Shown here: one piece after another, positions 1 to 7,876 of the stretch
How the letters are laid out: each line of letters opens with the position of its first letter
Position numbering within the stretch: the first letter of the stretch is position 1
Source of the DNA: Nitrososphaerales archaeon TH5893
GTDB lineage: Archaea > Thermoproteota > Nitrososphaeria > Nitrososphaerales > Nitrososphaeraceae
Reading direction: 5' to 3'
DNA length: 12,218 nucleotides
Assembly: GCA_014523685.1 (NCBI GenBank)
Contig: JAATVT010000081.1
Location: 1 to 12,218 of the forward strand
The notes under the pieces: generated by a model
Told to the model about the DNA's origin: nothing
What the model saw: only the letters and a program-made list of their open reading frames with translations
Database searches by the model: none
Program-made: the position numbers and the translations under genes

Positions 1-732
<732 letters not shown>

Positions 733-766
733 TTTGACTAATTGTTTAACGATATGCCCCCGTGGG

Positions 767-1135
767 CTATAACAATTTCAAATGACGAGTCACTTTATCT
801 ATAAATTCGGTGGGTCCTGGTCCTATCCCAATACATGTAATTGTCCCAGGCGGAATTTGCGTGAGGCCCATATCCTTTACGCTGACGGTGGGGAGACCAA
901 TGGTTCGAGCATGGCTTTCCAATTCAATTAGATTCTCTAAACTTCCCACTTTCACTACAACTTTGGCTTGTCCAGTACTAAACCAGGTATTGAACCAGTC
1001 TTGCCTTGTAGAACGTGCCTTCTCCGCAGCCGATACTGCAGCGTGAGCCACTTGGGCTGCTAATTTTCCTCTCCCCATTGTGATATCTCTTCTGACTGCA
1101 ATTACCTGTTTTACCTCCAAGCGATTCCCTGGCAT
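767..1135 (-). CDS. pth2: Peptidyl-tRNA hydrolase, Pth2 type
   Basis: Cytosolic enzyme that hydrolyses the ester bond of peptidyl-tRNAs dropped by stalled ribosomes, recycling tRNA. The 122-residue product is the normal Pth2 length. Visible family motifs are KQVIAVRRDITMGRGK and AAQVAHAAV (residues 9-34), GQAKVVVKV (55-63), and KDMGLTQIPPGTITCIGIGP (87-106), ending in DKVTRHLKLL. This is the archaeal/eukaryotic Pth2 fold, unrelated to bacterial Pth. ATG 1135 is the natural start; no stretch is missing from either end. It is divergent from the geranylgeranyl reductase gene with only 38 bases between the two starts, so the promoters must overlap. The ferredoxin-linked frames follow on the same strand within about 35 bases and may be cotranscribed. 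Confidence 0.95.
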   Translation of the reverse strand: MPGNRLEVKQVIAVRRDITMGRGKLAAQVAHAAVSAAEKARSTRQDWFNTWFSTGQAKVVVKVGSLENLIELESHARTIGLPTVSVKDMGLTQIPPGTITCIGIGPGPTEFIDKVTRHLKLL

Positions 1136-1173
1136 AATTTATTAACCTAATAAAAAGGATACGTCATCATCTT
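1136..1173. promoter_or_regulatory. Short divergent promoter region
   Basis: Thirty-eight bases separate two divergent ATG codons. The stretch holds one A/T-rich core, cctaataaaaagg (1146-1158), centred about 22 bases before the plus-strand start and about 17 before the minus-strand start. A single TATA-like core serving both leaderless transcripts is plausible but spacing is a little short of the usual 26 for both. Inference only. Confidence 0.35.
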
Positions 1174-2334
1174 ATGAATGAAGATTATGATGTCGTAGTT
1201 GCAGGGGGAAGCGTTTCTGGACTACTTGCTGCGAGAGAGATTGCTTCAAAAGGGCATTCGGTACTTGTTCTGGAAGAAGACTCAGAGATCGGGACTCCTG
1301 AACATTGCGGTGGGTTGGTCAGTATTGACGCTATTAGTAGACTAGGAATTCTCCCCAGAAATAACGTAGTTCAAAATCAGATAAAGGTTGCTAAGATATG
1401 TTCTCCTACAAGAAGTTTTGAAATTCGCACAGCAAATCAAAAAATAGTTGTCCTTGAACGGCGTGAATTTGACAAGCATATTGCGTTACAGTCTACAAGA
1501 CTGGGGGCAAACATAAGAACAAGATGCTCTCTTCGAAATACAAAATACACAGTAGAATCATCAGATAAGTCCTTTCACATCATTACCACCGATGGAAAGT
1601 TTCGGTCCCGATATTTTGTAGACGCACGGGGCATTAGTTCTTTAGTGCAAAATGACCGATCTGGTGTGCTTCTAGCTGCACAATACGAGGTTTATGCTTC
1701 TTGGATAGAAAAGGATACTGTAATAGTAGAATTTGACAGCAACAAATACCCAGGATTTTTTGCGTGGATTATCCCTACTGGGGAAGGAAGCGGCAAGGTT
1801 GGAGTGGCAGGGAAATCAATCAACACTGCGCGTACTCTCTGGTCTTATTTGGAGAGCAAGGGTGGCAGTTTTTCTGTTATTAGAAAAATATTTGCTCCAA
1901 TCTGGGTTAAAGGTCCAATCGACAAATTCATTGATGGGAGAACATTGATAATTGGAGACGCCGCAGGCCAAACCAAACCAACAACAGCCGGTGGGATTTA
2001 TACCTGTGGATTGGGAGGAATCCTAGCTGGACGGGCCATCTCCAATGCAATAGAATCCAATAACGACGACCTCCTCTTAGAGTATCCCGCTAAATGGACA
2101 AGAATTTTTGGGAAGGAGTTTAGAAATATGGTCCTATTTAGAAAACTTCTAGAACGGCTGGACAATAAGGCTCTAGATTTAATGTTTTCTAACATTGATT
2201 CGAAAGCCATGGATACGATTTCAAGGACTGGAGATTTTGATTTTCATTCGGTTTCCATTAGAAGAATCCTTAGCGTTACTGGCTTGAAGCTCTTCAAAAC
2301 GATGGTGGGTAATGAGTATAGAAGGCTATCGTAA
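1174..2334 (+). CDS. Geranylgeranyl reductase family FAD-dependent oxidoreductase
   Basis: Flavoprotein of the geranylgeranyl reductase family, which in archaea saturates the isoprenoid chains of membrane ether lipids. The 386 residues are near the usual length. Visible features: N-terminal Rossmann motif VVVAGGSVSGLLAA (residues 7-20, Gly-Gly-x-x-x-Gly variant) ending in acidic LEED at 33-36; the HCGGLVS motif (44-50) typical of the family near the flavin; LERREFD (94-100); DARG (150-153); a substrate-cavity-type stretch YPGFFAWIIPTG (192-203); and the second FAD motif IIGDAAGQTKPTTAGGI (259-275). The start is ATG with a clean N-terminus (MNEDYDVVVAGG), so no leader sequence is lost. Archaea often carry several paralogues, and some act on other polyprenyl compounds, so the exact substrate is not settled by sequence. 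Confidence 0.9.
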   Translation: MNEDYDVVVAGGSVSGLLAAREIASKGHSVLVLEEDSEIGTPEHCGGLVSIDAISRLGILPRNNVVQNQIKVAKICSPTRSFEIRTANQKIVVLERREFDKHIALQSTRLGANIRTRCSLRNTKYTVESSDKSFHIITTDGKFRSRYFVDARGISSLVQNDRSGVLLAAQYEVYASWIEKDTVIVEFDSNKYPGFFAWIIPTGEGSGKVGVAGKSINTARTLWSYLESKGGSFSVIRKIFAPIWVKGPIDKFIDGRTLIIGDAAGQTKPTTAGGIYTCGLGGILAGRAISNAIESNNDDLLLEYPAKWTRIFGKEFRNMVLFRKLLERLDNKALDLMFSNIDSKAMDTISRTGDFDFHSVSIRRILSVTGLKLFKTMVGNEYRRLS

Positions 2335-2343
2335 CAAGGAAGG

Positions 2344-2350
2344 TATAAAT
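2344..2350 (+). promoter_or_regulatory. TATA box for the zinc-ribbon/aEF1B unit
   Basis: TATAAAT lies ten bases after the geranylgeranyl reductase stop. Its centre is 29 bases before ATG 2376 and 23 before TTG 2370, which fits a leaderless transcript beginning at or next to the ATG and favours that start. Confidence 0.55.
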
Positions 2351-2375
2351 TCCTATTTCTAGTCAAGATTTGTCT

Positions 2376-2555
2376 ATGTCCAAACCTCTAGTGCTTCCAG
2401 TCTGTACTTCTTGCGGAAGAGCAATTATGCCAAATGATCAATGTGTCAAATTTTACTGTCCAAGTTGTGGTTACGTGATTATATGGCGTTGTGAAAGTTG
2501 CCGGGATTTTTCTAGACAGTACAAGTGCATTGGTTGCGGATTTGAGGGACCATAA
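2376..2555 (+). CDS. Small double zinc-ribbon protein (archaeal Zn-ribbon RNA-binding type)
   Basis: A 59-residue protein with nine Cys, eight of them in four CxxC knuckles: CTSC, CPSC, CESC and CIGC, enough for two zinc sites. It matches the small archaeal Zn-ribbon proteins predicted to bind RNA (COG2888 type), which are commonly encoded beside aEF1B. I chose ATG 2376 over TTG 2370 because the TATA box at 2344-2350 would put the transcript start at the ATG; the difference is two residues. Its stop codon is followed after one base by the ATG of aEF1B, so the two are surely cotranscribed and probably translationally coupled. A ribosome-related role is inferred from family and partner, not shown by sequence. 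Confidence 0.85.
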   Translation: MSKPLVLPVCTSCGRAIMPNDQCVKFYCPSCGYVIIWRCESCRDFSRQYKCIGCGFEGP

Positions 2556-2556
2556 T

Positions 2557-2838
2557 ATGACACGACTTATAGCCAGGGTAAGAATATTACCTTCGGATGC
2601 TGACTCGGATCTGGAAGGGATTATAGCAACATTAAGTCAGAGTCCACCTAATGGGATAGTTATGAAGCAATCTATGAAAGAACCAATTGCGTTCGGCCTA
2701 TATGCAATAATCTCAGATTTTGTAATAGATGATGCGGAAGGAGAAATGGATAGGCTAGAAGATTCAATAAAAAGTGTTCGCGGGGTAGGTGAGATAGAGG
2801 TTCTTTTAATAAGCCGACAATCCGTAAGCATAAAGTGA
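2557..2838 (+). CDS. ef1b: Elongation factor 1-beta (aEF1B)
   Basis: Guanine-nucleotide exchange factor that reloads aEF1A with GTP during translation. At 93 residues it has the archaeal length, i.e. only the C-terminal catalytic domain of eukaryotic EF1B. Typical features are the opening beta strand LIARVRILPSDADSDLEGI, the central KEPIAFGLYAI strand, and the acidic GEMDRLEDSIKSVRGVGEIEVLLISR ending (in pieces, residues about 60-87), an alternating beta-alpha-beta pattern. The open frame extends upstream to about 2491, but that part overlaps the zinc-ribbon gene in another frame; ATG 2557, one base after its TAA, gives the family N-terminus. Confidence 0.93.
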   Translation: MTRLIARVRILPSDADSDLEGIIATLSQSPPNGIVMKQSMKEPIAFGLYAIISDFVIDDAEGEMDRLEDSIKSVRGVGEIEVLLISRQSVSIK

Positions 2839-2858
2839 TCATAATAACACGAATCGAA

Positions 2859-2866
2859 TTTTAATG
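2859..2866 (+). promoter_or_regulatory. Possible TATA box for cdc48
   Basis: ttttaatg in a 50-base gap, centred about 27 bases before TTG 2889. Its position would suit a leaderless transcript and supports the TTG start, but the match to a TATA box is weak. Confidence 0.3.
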
Positions 2867-2888
2867 ATAGGCAAAGGATGATCTGCTG

Positions 2889-5084
2889 TTGAAAAAATCT
2901 CATTTCAGCAATGGCGACCCATCTCCCAAAATACAACTACGTGTAGCAGAAGCAAAACATCGTGACATCGGAAAAAGACGTGCAAGGATAGATATTTTAT
3001 CGATGGACAGACTGGGCATCGAACCAGGGGAAGTGGTGGAATTGATTGGTAAGAGAAGTACTCCTGTCACTGCCTGGCCTGGTGAAAACCAGGAGACCGA
3101 TCGCCATATCATTCGAATCGATGGTCAAACTCGCAAAAACGTGGGGGTTGGACTAAACGATTTATTGACTGTACGAAAGATCCGTTGGAAGGAAGCAAAG
3201 TCTGTTTCTCTGATTCCGTTAGGTCCTAGTACAATTAGCATCGACAGTGAATTCCGTGACTTTGTAAAAAATAGACTTAGGGGCTTTCCTATCAACGAAG
3301 GGGATGAGGTTTCAGTTGGAGTCCTTGGCAACTCCATAGACTTCATTATCCAGAGAACTGTCCCTCGGACTATTTCTAAGATAGAAAAGTCTACCAAGGT
3401 AAATATTGTTGCGGCCACGAGTATTGACAGAAAACCAAGAGTCACCTATGATGAGATAGGAGGGTTAAATGACCAGATCAAGAGGTTAAGAGAAATTGTT
3501 GAGCTACCTCTACGACACCCTGAAGTATTTGCGAAGCTTGGAATAGAACCCCATAGCGGTATACTCATGTACGGCTCGCCAGGTTGTGGAAAAACCCTGA
3601 TTGCTAAGGCATTAGCATCCGAATCAGCCGCCAATTTTTATATCATAAATGGACCTGAAATTGTAAACAAGTATTATGGGGAAACAGAAGCTCGCCTTAG
3701 GGACATTTTCAAGGAAGCAAAGGACTCAGCGCCTAGTATAATTTTTATTGATGAAATAGACGCGATAGCACCAAAAAGAGAAGAAGCGTTTGGTGACGTT
3801 GAAAAGCGGGTTGTAGCTCAACTACTCGCGTTAATGGATGGGATGTCTGAGCGTGGAAATGTTATCGTATTGGGTGCCACAAATAGGCCAGAAAGCATCG
3901 ATCCTGCATTGCGAAGACCAGGTCGATTTGATCGGGAAATCGAGATTGGAGTACCTAACGCCGAGGGACGACATGAGATACTTGGAATCCATACAAGAGG
4001 AATGCCATTGGCTCAAGATATTGATCTGCAAGAATTGGCATCTGAGCTAAATGGTTATACTGGAGCAGACATCAAGGCTCTATGCAGGGAATCGGCTATG
4101 AAGGCGCTAAGACGGTACGTTCCCGAAATCGATTCGGAAGGTGACAAAGTCTCACCGGACACCCTTGGGGTTATGGACATAAGAAATAAGGACTTCAAGG
4201 AAGGAATGAAGGAAATTATTCCTACAGCAATGAGAGAATTTTATGTTGAAGTTTCCCGAGTCAAGTGGGAGGATGTAGGGGGACTTTACGATGCTAAGAG
4301 GACGCTGTATGACAACTTGATCGTCTCTATCAAAGAACCTGAAAGCTTTTCTCGAATGGGGGTGAAAACACCAAGAGGTGCCTTACTATTTGGTCCCCCA
4401 GGTTGTGGAAAAACCCTGATTGCAAAATCACTTGCAACCATAAGCTCCGCAAATATTATATTCGTCCGTGGTCCTGAAGTTCTTTCCAAATGGGTAGGTG
4501 AATCTGAGAAAGCAATTAGAGAAATATTTCGAAAAGCAAGATCATCTTCTCCTTGCGTGATAGTATTTGATGAACTAGACTCCTTAGCTAGACCAAGGGG
4601 ACATGATGATATTTCTGGTAATGAACGTGTGCTTTCGCAATTATTGACTGAAATGGATGACTCCGGAAGCGCGGGAGTTATTATTATAGGCATAACTAAT
4701 AGACCAGATTTAATAGACACTTCATTAATTCGACCTGGGAGGCTGGATTTAATAGTCTATGTTGAGTCCCCTGACGAAAATGCGAGATTCGAAATTATCA
4801 AAAAACTGACTGCAGAAATGCCACTCGCTGCAAATGTTAACTTGGCCGAAGCTGCAAAGAGAACAAGAGGTTTTAGTGGCGCAGACCTTGTGGCGCTTTG
4901 CAGAGAGGCTGCCGTAAACGCTATGCGAAGTAAAGAATCACTTGTCAGCAATTCTGATTTTGAAAAAAGCCTTCAGTTCGTAAAGCCATCTATAACAAAA
5001 GAAGTAGAAGAGTGGTACGAATCAATGAGGAGGAATCTTACATATGCTATTCCGAAGCCTATGGACAAGGCTTTTTACGGATAA
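2889..5084 (+). CDS. cdc48: Cdc48/VAT-type double AAA+ ATPase
   Basis: Hexameric protein unfoldase that threads substrates through a central pore, feeding the proteasome or dismantling complexes. The 731 residues contain an N-terminal double-psi-barrel substrate domain (about 10-185, with RLGIEPGEVVEL), D1 and D2. D1: Walker A GSPGCGKT (229-236), pore loop KYYG (261-264), Walker B FIDEID (D288, E289), RRPGRFDREI. D2: Walker A GPPGCGKT (502-509), pore loop KWVG (534-537), Walker B VFDELD (D561, E562), RPGRLD. All catalytic residues expected for both rings are present. The final three residues are Phe-Tyr-Gly, a fit to the hydrophobic-Tyr-any tail that docks AAA ATPases on 20S proteasomes. TTG 2889 is the best start: no in-frame ATG precedes the conserved VAEAKHRDIGK region. 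Archaea of this group often have several Cdc48 copies; which paralogue this is cannot be told. Confidence 0.96.
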   Translation: MKKSHFSNGDPSPKIQLRVAEAKHRDIGKRRARIDILSMDRLGIEPGEVVELIGKRSTPVTAWPGENQETDRHIIRIDGQTRKNVGVGLNDLLTVRKIRWKEAKSVSLIPLGPSTISIDSEFRDFVKNRLRGFPINEGDEVSVGVLGNSIDFIIQRTVPRTISKIEKSTKVNIVAATSIDRKPRVTYDEIGGLNDQIKRLREIVELPLRHPEVFAKLGIEPHSGILMYGSPGCGKTLIAKALASESAANFYIINGPEIVNKYYGETEARLRDIFKEAKDSAPSIIFIDEIDAIAPKREEAFGDVEKRVVAQLLALMDGMSERGNVIVLGATNRPESIDPALRRPGRFDREIEIGVPNAEGRHEILGIHTRGMPLAQDIDLQELASELNGYTGADIKALCRESAMKALRRYVPEIDSEGDKVSPDTLGVMDIRNKDFKEGMKEIIPTAMREFYVEVSRVKWEDVGGLYDAKRTLYDNLIVSIKEPESFSRMGVKTPRGALLFGPPGCGKTLIAKSLATISSANIIFVRGPEVLSKWVGESEKAIREIFRKARSSSPCVIVFDELDSLARPRGHDDISGNERVLSQLLTEMDDSGSAGVIIIGITNRPDLIDTSLIRPGRLDLIVYVESPDENARFEIIKKLTAEMPLAANVNLAEAAKRTRGFSGADLVALCREAAVNAMRSKESLVSNSDFEKSLQFVKPSITKEVEEWYESMRRNLTYAIPKPMDKAFYG

Positions 5085-5174
5085 GCTTTGACCATACCAA
5101 TATATGAAGGAGAAGCAAATCTATTAGAAGTGTAGTTTGAAAGGAATCCCTTCTTATATTGTGAGAGTTTTTGT

Positions 5175-5408
5175 ATGGGAGGAACTTTGAAGTACCCAAT
5201 ACGGAACTTAGTGTACGAAAAGATTCGAGAATCCGAGACTCTTACCGATTCAGAATTGCTCAATAGCTTATCGAAGGGAGGCGTTGACCTTACAGAGGCC
5301 GACATTTCAAAAACTCTTATGGATTTAGAAATATACGGTTTGATAAGAGTAACTTGGCTTACGAAAGAAAAGAAAAGAATAGAGCTAAGACCTGATTTTA
5401 CTTCTTAG
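5175..5408 (+). CDS. Small winged-helix protein
   Basis: A 77-residue protein I cannot assign to a named family. Its pattern suits one winged-helix domain: helix 1 RNLVYEKIRES (residues 10-20), helix 2 TDSELLNSLSKGG (24-36), a recognition-like helix EADISKTLMDLEIYGLI (41-57), then the strand-turn-strand wing RVTWLTKEKKRIELRP (58-73). That suggests DNA binding or a protein-interaction role such as those of small archaeal transcription factors. ATG 5175 is 90 bases after cdc48; the A/T-rich ttatatt (5154-5160) could be a weak promoter, but readthrough from cdc48 is possible. It ends 18 bases from the stop of the convergent heme O synthase gene. Confidence 0.7.
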   Translation: MGGTLKYPIRNLVYEKIRESETLTDSELLNSLSKGGVDLTEADISKTLMDLEIYGLIRVTWLTKEKKRIELRPDFTS

Positions 5409-5426
5409 AGTGACGATCGTATTGAT

Positions 5427-6401
5427 TCAAATTCTGTAATAGAATAAGGCATCGAAAGCCAGTGCTATGAAAACTATCACAAGATATGGAGCCGTCACCT
5501 TGTACGCCTTCCATGCAAAATCGGGCGTTGGTTTTTTTGTCAACTTGTAATGGTATAGTAACATAACCGAACCCGCCATGGCCGCTATTAAAGTGTATAA
5601 TAGCCCTAGTCCAAAGAAGTAGAGAGCCACGGAATATGGTAGCAGAATTGCCGTATTCAAAAAAATGTAAGTGGCTGTCTTCTCATTACCGACTAAAACT
5701 GGAAGCACGGGAATTCTCACACTTGCATATTCGTCTCGCGATTTTATAGCTAGGCACCAGAAGTGTGAAGGCGTCCACATGAATACTAGCCATCCGACTA
5801 GAAAACCAGTTACATCTACCGAACCTGTCGTTGCGGCCCATCCTGCCATAGAGGCCGCGCTACCAGCAAATCCTCCTATAACAATATTTAAAGGATTACT
5901 GCGTTTGAGCCAAATAGTGTAAATGACTACATAGAACATGATACCAATGAATATCATTGCAGATGTGTATGGGTTCAGGAGAAACCAAGATGCGGCTATT
6001 GAAGAAATACACATTCCTAGTCCATATATGAATACTTTGTTCGCAGCGATCTTATGAGATGGGATGGGTCGTTGCGATGTCCTTTCCATAATTCTGTCGA
6101 TATCTCTATCGTAATAGTGGTTGAGTGCGCTTGCTCCCATCGATGCCATTGCGCCGGTCAAAGCGAGGAATAGCAAATTCCATGAAACGACATCCCATCC
6201 TGTATGCGGCGTACTATCAAACCTGGTAGCTGCTAATGCTGAGGCAACAGCAGTGATTACTAGCACTAGGACTATTCTAGGCTTTGACACCTCGATATAC
6301 AGTTTTATATTCACTGCTAAGTACCTTAAGTGCCACTGAAGCAAACTACCATTTAACTTATTCGAAGTTCTAATACCACCCGCTGTTTTTAATCTTGCCA
6401 T
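5427..6401 (-). CDS. ctaB: Heme O synthase (protoheme IX farnesyltransferase)
   Basis: Membrane prenyltransferase of the UbiA superfamily that attaches farnesyl to heme b, giving heme O, the precursor of oxidase hemes. From ATG 6401 it has 325 residues. Family motifs: SKPRIVLVLVITA in the first helix; the first Asp-rich motif NHYYDRDID (N94, D98, D102) followed by RIMERTSQRPIPS; WTPSHFWCLAI (209-219); and the second motif DEYASVRIPVLPVLVG (223-238). Hydrophobic segments suggest about eight or nine membrane helices. The frame extends to TTG 6455, but the ATG leaves 42 residues before the KPR motif, already more than most members, so I prefer it. The gene implies a heme-copper oxidase and aerobic life. 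It converges on the winged-helix gene and is divergent from the membrane protein at 6584. Confidence 0.93.
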   Translation of the reverse strand: MARLKTAGGIRTSNKLNGSLLQWHLRYLAVNIKLYIEVSKPRIVLVLVITAVASALAATRFDSTPHTGWDVVSWNLLFLALTGAMASMGASALNHYYDRDIDRIMERTSQRPIPSHKIAANKVFIYGLGMCISSIAASWFLLNPYTSAMIFIGIMFYVVIYTIWLKRSNPLNIVIGGFAGSAASMAGWAATTGSVDVTGFLVGWLVFMWTPSHFWCLAIKSRDEYASVRIPVLPVLVGNEKTATYIFLNTAILLPYSVALYFFGLGLLYTLIAAMAGSVMLLYHYKLTKKPTPDFAWKAYKVTAPYLVIVFIALAFDALFYYRI

Positions 6402-6583
6402 TGATACAACATCATAATTATATTTTAGATTTGTTTCTAAATACAGCCCCCACAAATATCATATTTATTGGGACATATTCAATTTCAAAGCTAAGCAGAA
6501 TCTCGTGGCCAAATTACAGAATTTTTAATTATTGAGATCAAGAAAGAATTAATTAACTGCTATCATGTCAGAGATTATATATC

Positions 6584-7159
6584 ATGACAGACTGGGATCT
6601 GCTCACACCAGGAATCGGTCTTTCCTCGCTTGGAATTGTCACAGTGGGAGTTTCATTATCAGGGATTGCGAAGACGTTTATAGAGGGAATGCATGCCGTA
6701 GGCCTGCTTACGCTGTTTATTGGGATGATTTTCCTAGCATCAGGTTTATTTAAAGACGGATTTCCTTCGAGTGGAAAAGCAAAGTCTGCCACTTTTATTA
6801 CTTTGGGTTTTCTAGTCACCTTTGGTTTGGCCGCAGCTATAACTGTAAGTACTCAAGCTCCAAGCATCTTTATTTACATAGGACTAATGATGATAATCTC
6901 GATTCCCTCCGCGGTTCTCGTGGTAGCATCATATAAGAGGACACCTCACATTAAAGCATTAGCGGTGATCTTTATCGGGGCTGCGGTCATCGGAGGATCT
7001 TCCTTCTATGTCTTTGGCCTGGTGACCCCAAAAGTGAGTCCTGATGTAAGCCAAGAAACGAACGGGACAAAGCCCGTCTCAAATATGTCCAATATAAACT
7101 CAATCACGATGAATGAACCTGCTCGTGTGCTTTTTCTTTCCTTCTTCCCCACTTCATGA
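6584..7159 (+). CDS. Five-helix membrane protein of unknown function
   Basis: I do not recognise the family. The 191-residue product has five clear hydrophobic segments: about residues 8-29, 36-55, 68-90, 93-116 and 122-147, with short charged loops (KDGFPSSGKAK, SYKRTPHIK). After the last helix comes a polar tail of about 40 residues with two N-glycosylation sequons (N160-G-T, N167-M-S), hinting that the C-terminus faces outside. ATG 6584 gives a natural N-terminus (MTDWDLLTPG); the A/T-rich aattaattaac at 6547-6557 may be its promoter. The last codons fall in an unbroken 21-base pyrimidine run (7130-7150), and the abrupt end raises the possibility of C-terminal loss. Its placement opposite ctaB allows, but does not prove, a link to respiratory-enzyme assembly. 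Confidence 0.75.
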   Translation: MTDWDLLTPGIGLSSLGIVTVGVSLSGIAKTFIEGMHAVGLLTLFIGMIFLASGLFKDGFPSSGKAKSATFITLGFLVTFGLAAAITVSTQAPSIFIYIGLMMIISIPSAVLVVASYKRTPHIKALAVIFIGAAVIGGSSFYVFGLVTPKVSPDVSQETNGTKPVSNMSNINSITMNEPARVLFLSFFPTS

Positions 7160-7417
7160 CCATAACACTATGAAATCAGAAATCCCGATGTACCAAGTCA
7201 AAATACTATTCAAGATAGCCGAAAAGGATCTAGTAGAATTTCAGATGTAACCTATCTTGATGAACATACAGGTTTTGTGTCAAGTGCCCTCCAGTTTTTC
7301 AGTTGGATAACGTTTGTGCTATATGTAATACAAATATAGATTGACCGTGAGTCTTTTTATCATTAGATACGGATGAAGGCACACTATTTTTATGCAGTTC
7401 ATTCCAATTGAATATCT
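7160..7417. other. 258-base gap without a confident gene
   Basis: No RNA gene is seen. In the same frame as the membrane protein, after its TGA (7157) and a TAA (7163), the frame stays open for 57 codons to TAG 7337-7339 and ends in a hydrophobic stretch (FVSSALQFFSWITFVLYVIQI, in two parts). No good start codon precedes it. The last 30 bases hold the putative promoter of the next gene. Confidence 0.4.
7384..7393 (+). promoter_or_regulatory. Probable TATA box for the JAMM gene
   Basis: ctatttttat, centred about 29 bases before ATG 7418, consistent with a leaderless or nearly leaderless transcript. Confidence 0.4.
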
Positions 7418-7876
7418 ATGTTGAAGATTCTAAGCATAGGACGTGATACATTAAGTAGGCTAGCTAAGTTTGCTGACGATGCTCTCCCAATGGAATCCTG
7501 TGCACTCCTCCTTGGAAAAGAAGAGTTTACCACCGATACTGTTCATGACTTTGTATTGCTAAAGAACAATGATCAATCAAAATACTCATTCAGTGTACAT
7601 TCGAGAGATCTATTCCACGCGTATCAAAAGGCAAGCAGGTCAGGATTAAGTGTTATCGGCATATTTCATTCTCATCCATCCTTACCCTGGCCTTCAGAGA
7701 AAGACAAAAAATTTATGGAACTAAATCCAATTGTTTGGTTGATATATTCGACATTAAACCATAAGTATTCGGCTTTTCTTTACTCTGATGGGATTATACC
7801 GGTTCAGATAAACTCTATTCAAGGGATGAGGCGTTCGACATCTCTAGGGAACAAAACAACTTCTCTAACATTTTGA
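7418..7876 (+). CDS. JAMM/MPN+ metalloprotease (Mov34/PAD-1 family)
   Basis: Zinc metalloprotease of the JAMM family, whose archaeal members cleave ubiquitin-like modifiers from targets or process sulfur-carrier proteins. The 152 residues hold E26 (in PMESCALLLG), then HSHPSLPWPSEKD, giving H84, H86, S93 and D96: the zinc ligands and catalytic serine of the family in order. The spacing from H86 to D96 is nine residues, whereas the usual JAMM motif has ten. The rest of the core (GIFHSHP strand, LNPIVWLIYST strand) is intact, so an active enzyme is likely. ATG 7418 fits both family start and promoter. The last 19 codons overlap the end of aspS on the other strand. The substrate cannot be read from sequence. 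Confidence 0.88.
   Translation: MLKILSIGRDTLSRLAKFADDALPMESCALLLGKEEFTTDTVHDFVLLKNNDQSKYSFSVHSRDLFHAYQKASRSGLSVIGIFHSHPSLPWPSEKDKKFMELNPIVWLIYSTLNHKYSAFLYSDGIIPVQINSIQGMRRSTSLGNKTTSLTF

Noticed and set aside
2491..2556. Upstream extension of the aEF1B frame
   Set aside because: It overlaps the zinc-ribbon gene out of frame, and ATG 2557 gives the normal family length.
3838..4050. Plus- and minus-strand frames inside cdc48 and other large genes
   Set aside because: They lie antisense or out of frame within strongly supported genes and show no family motifs.
6402..6455. N-terminal extension of heme O synthase to TTG 6455
   Set aside because: It adds 18 residues with no family support to an already long N-terminus; ATG 6401 is simpler. 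Not fully excluded.
6565..6590. Near repeats atcatgtca and atcatgaca at the membrane-protein start
   Set aside because: Only short imperfect arms; not distinguishable from chance in A/T-rich DNA.
7110..7250. Short frame with MKSEIPMYQVKILFKIAEKD in the gap after the membrane protein
   Set aside because: About 45 codons, no promoter or family likeness, and a competing open frame on the same strand.
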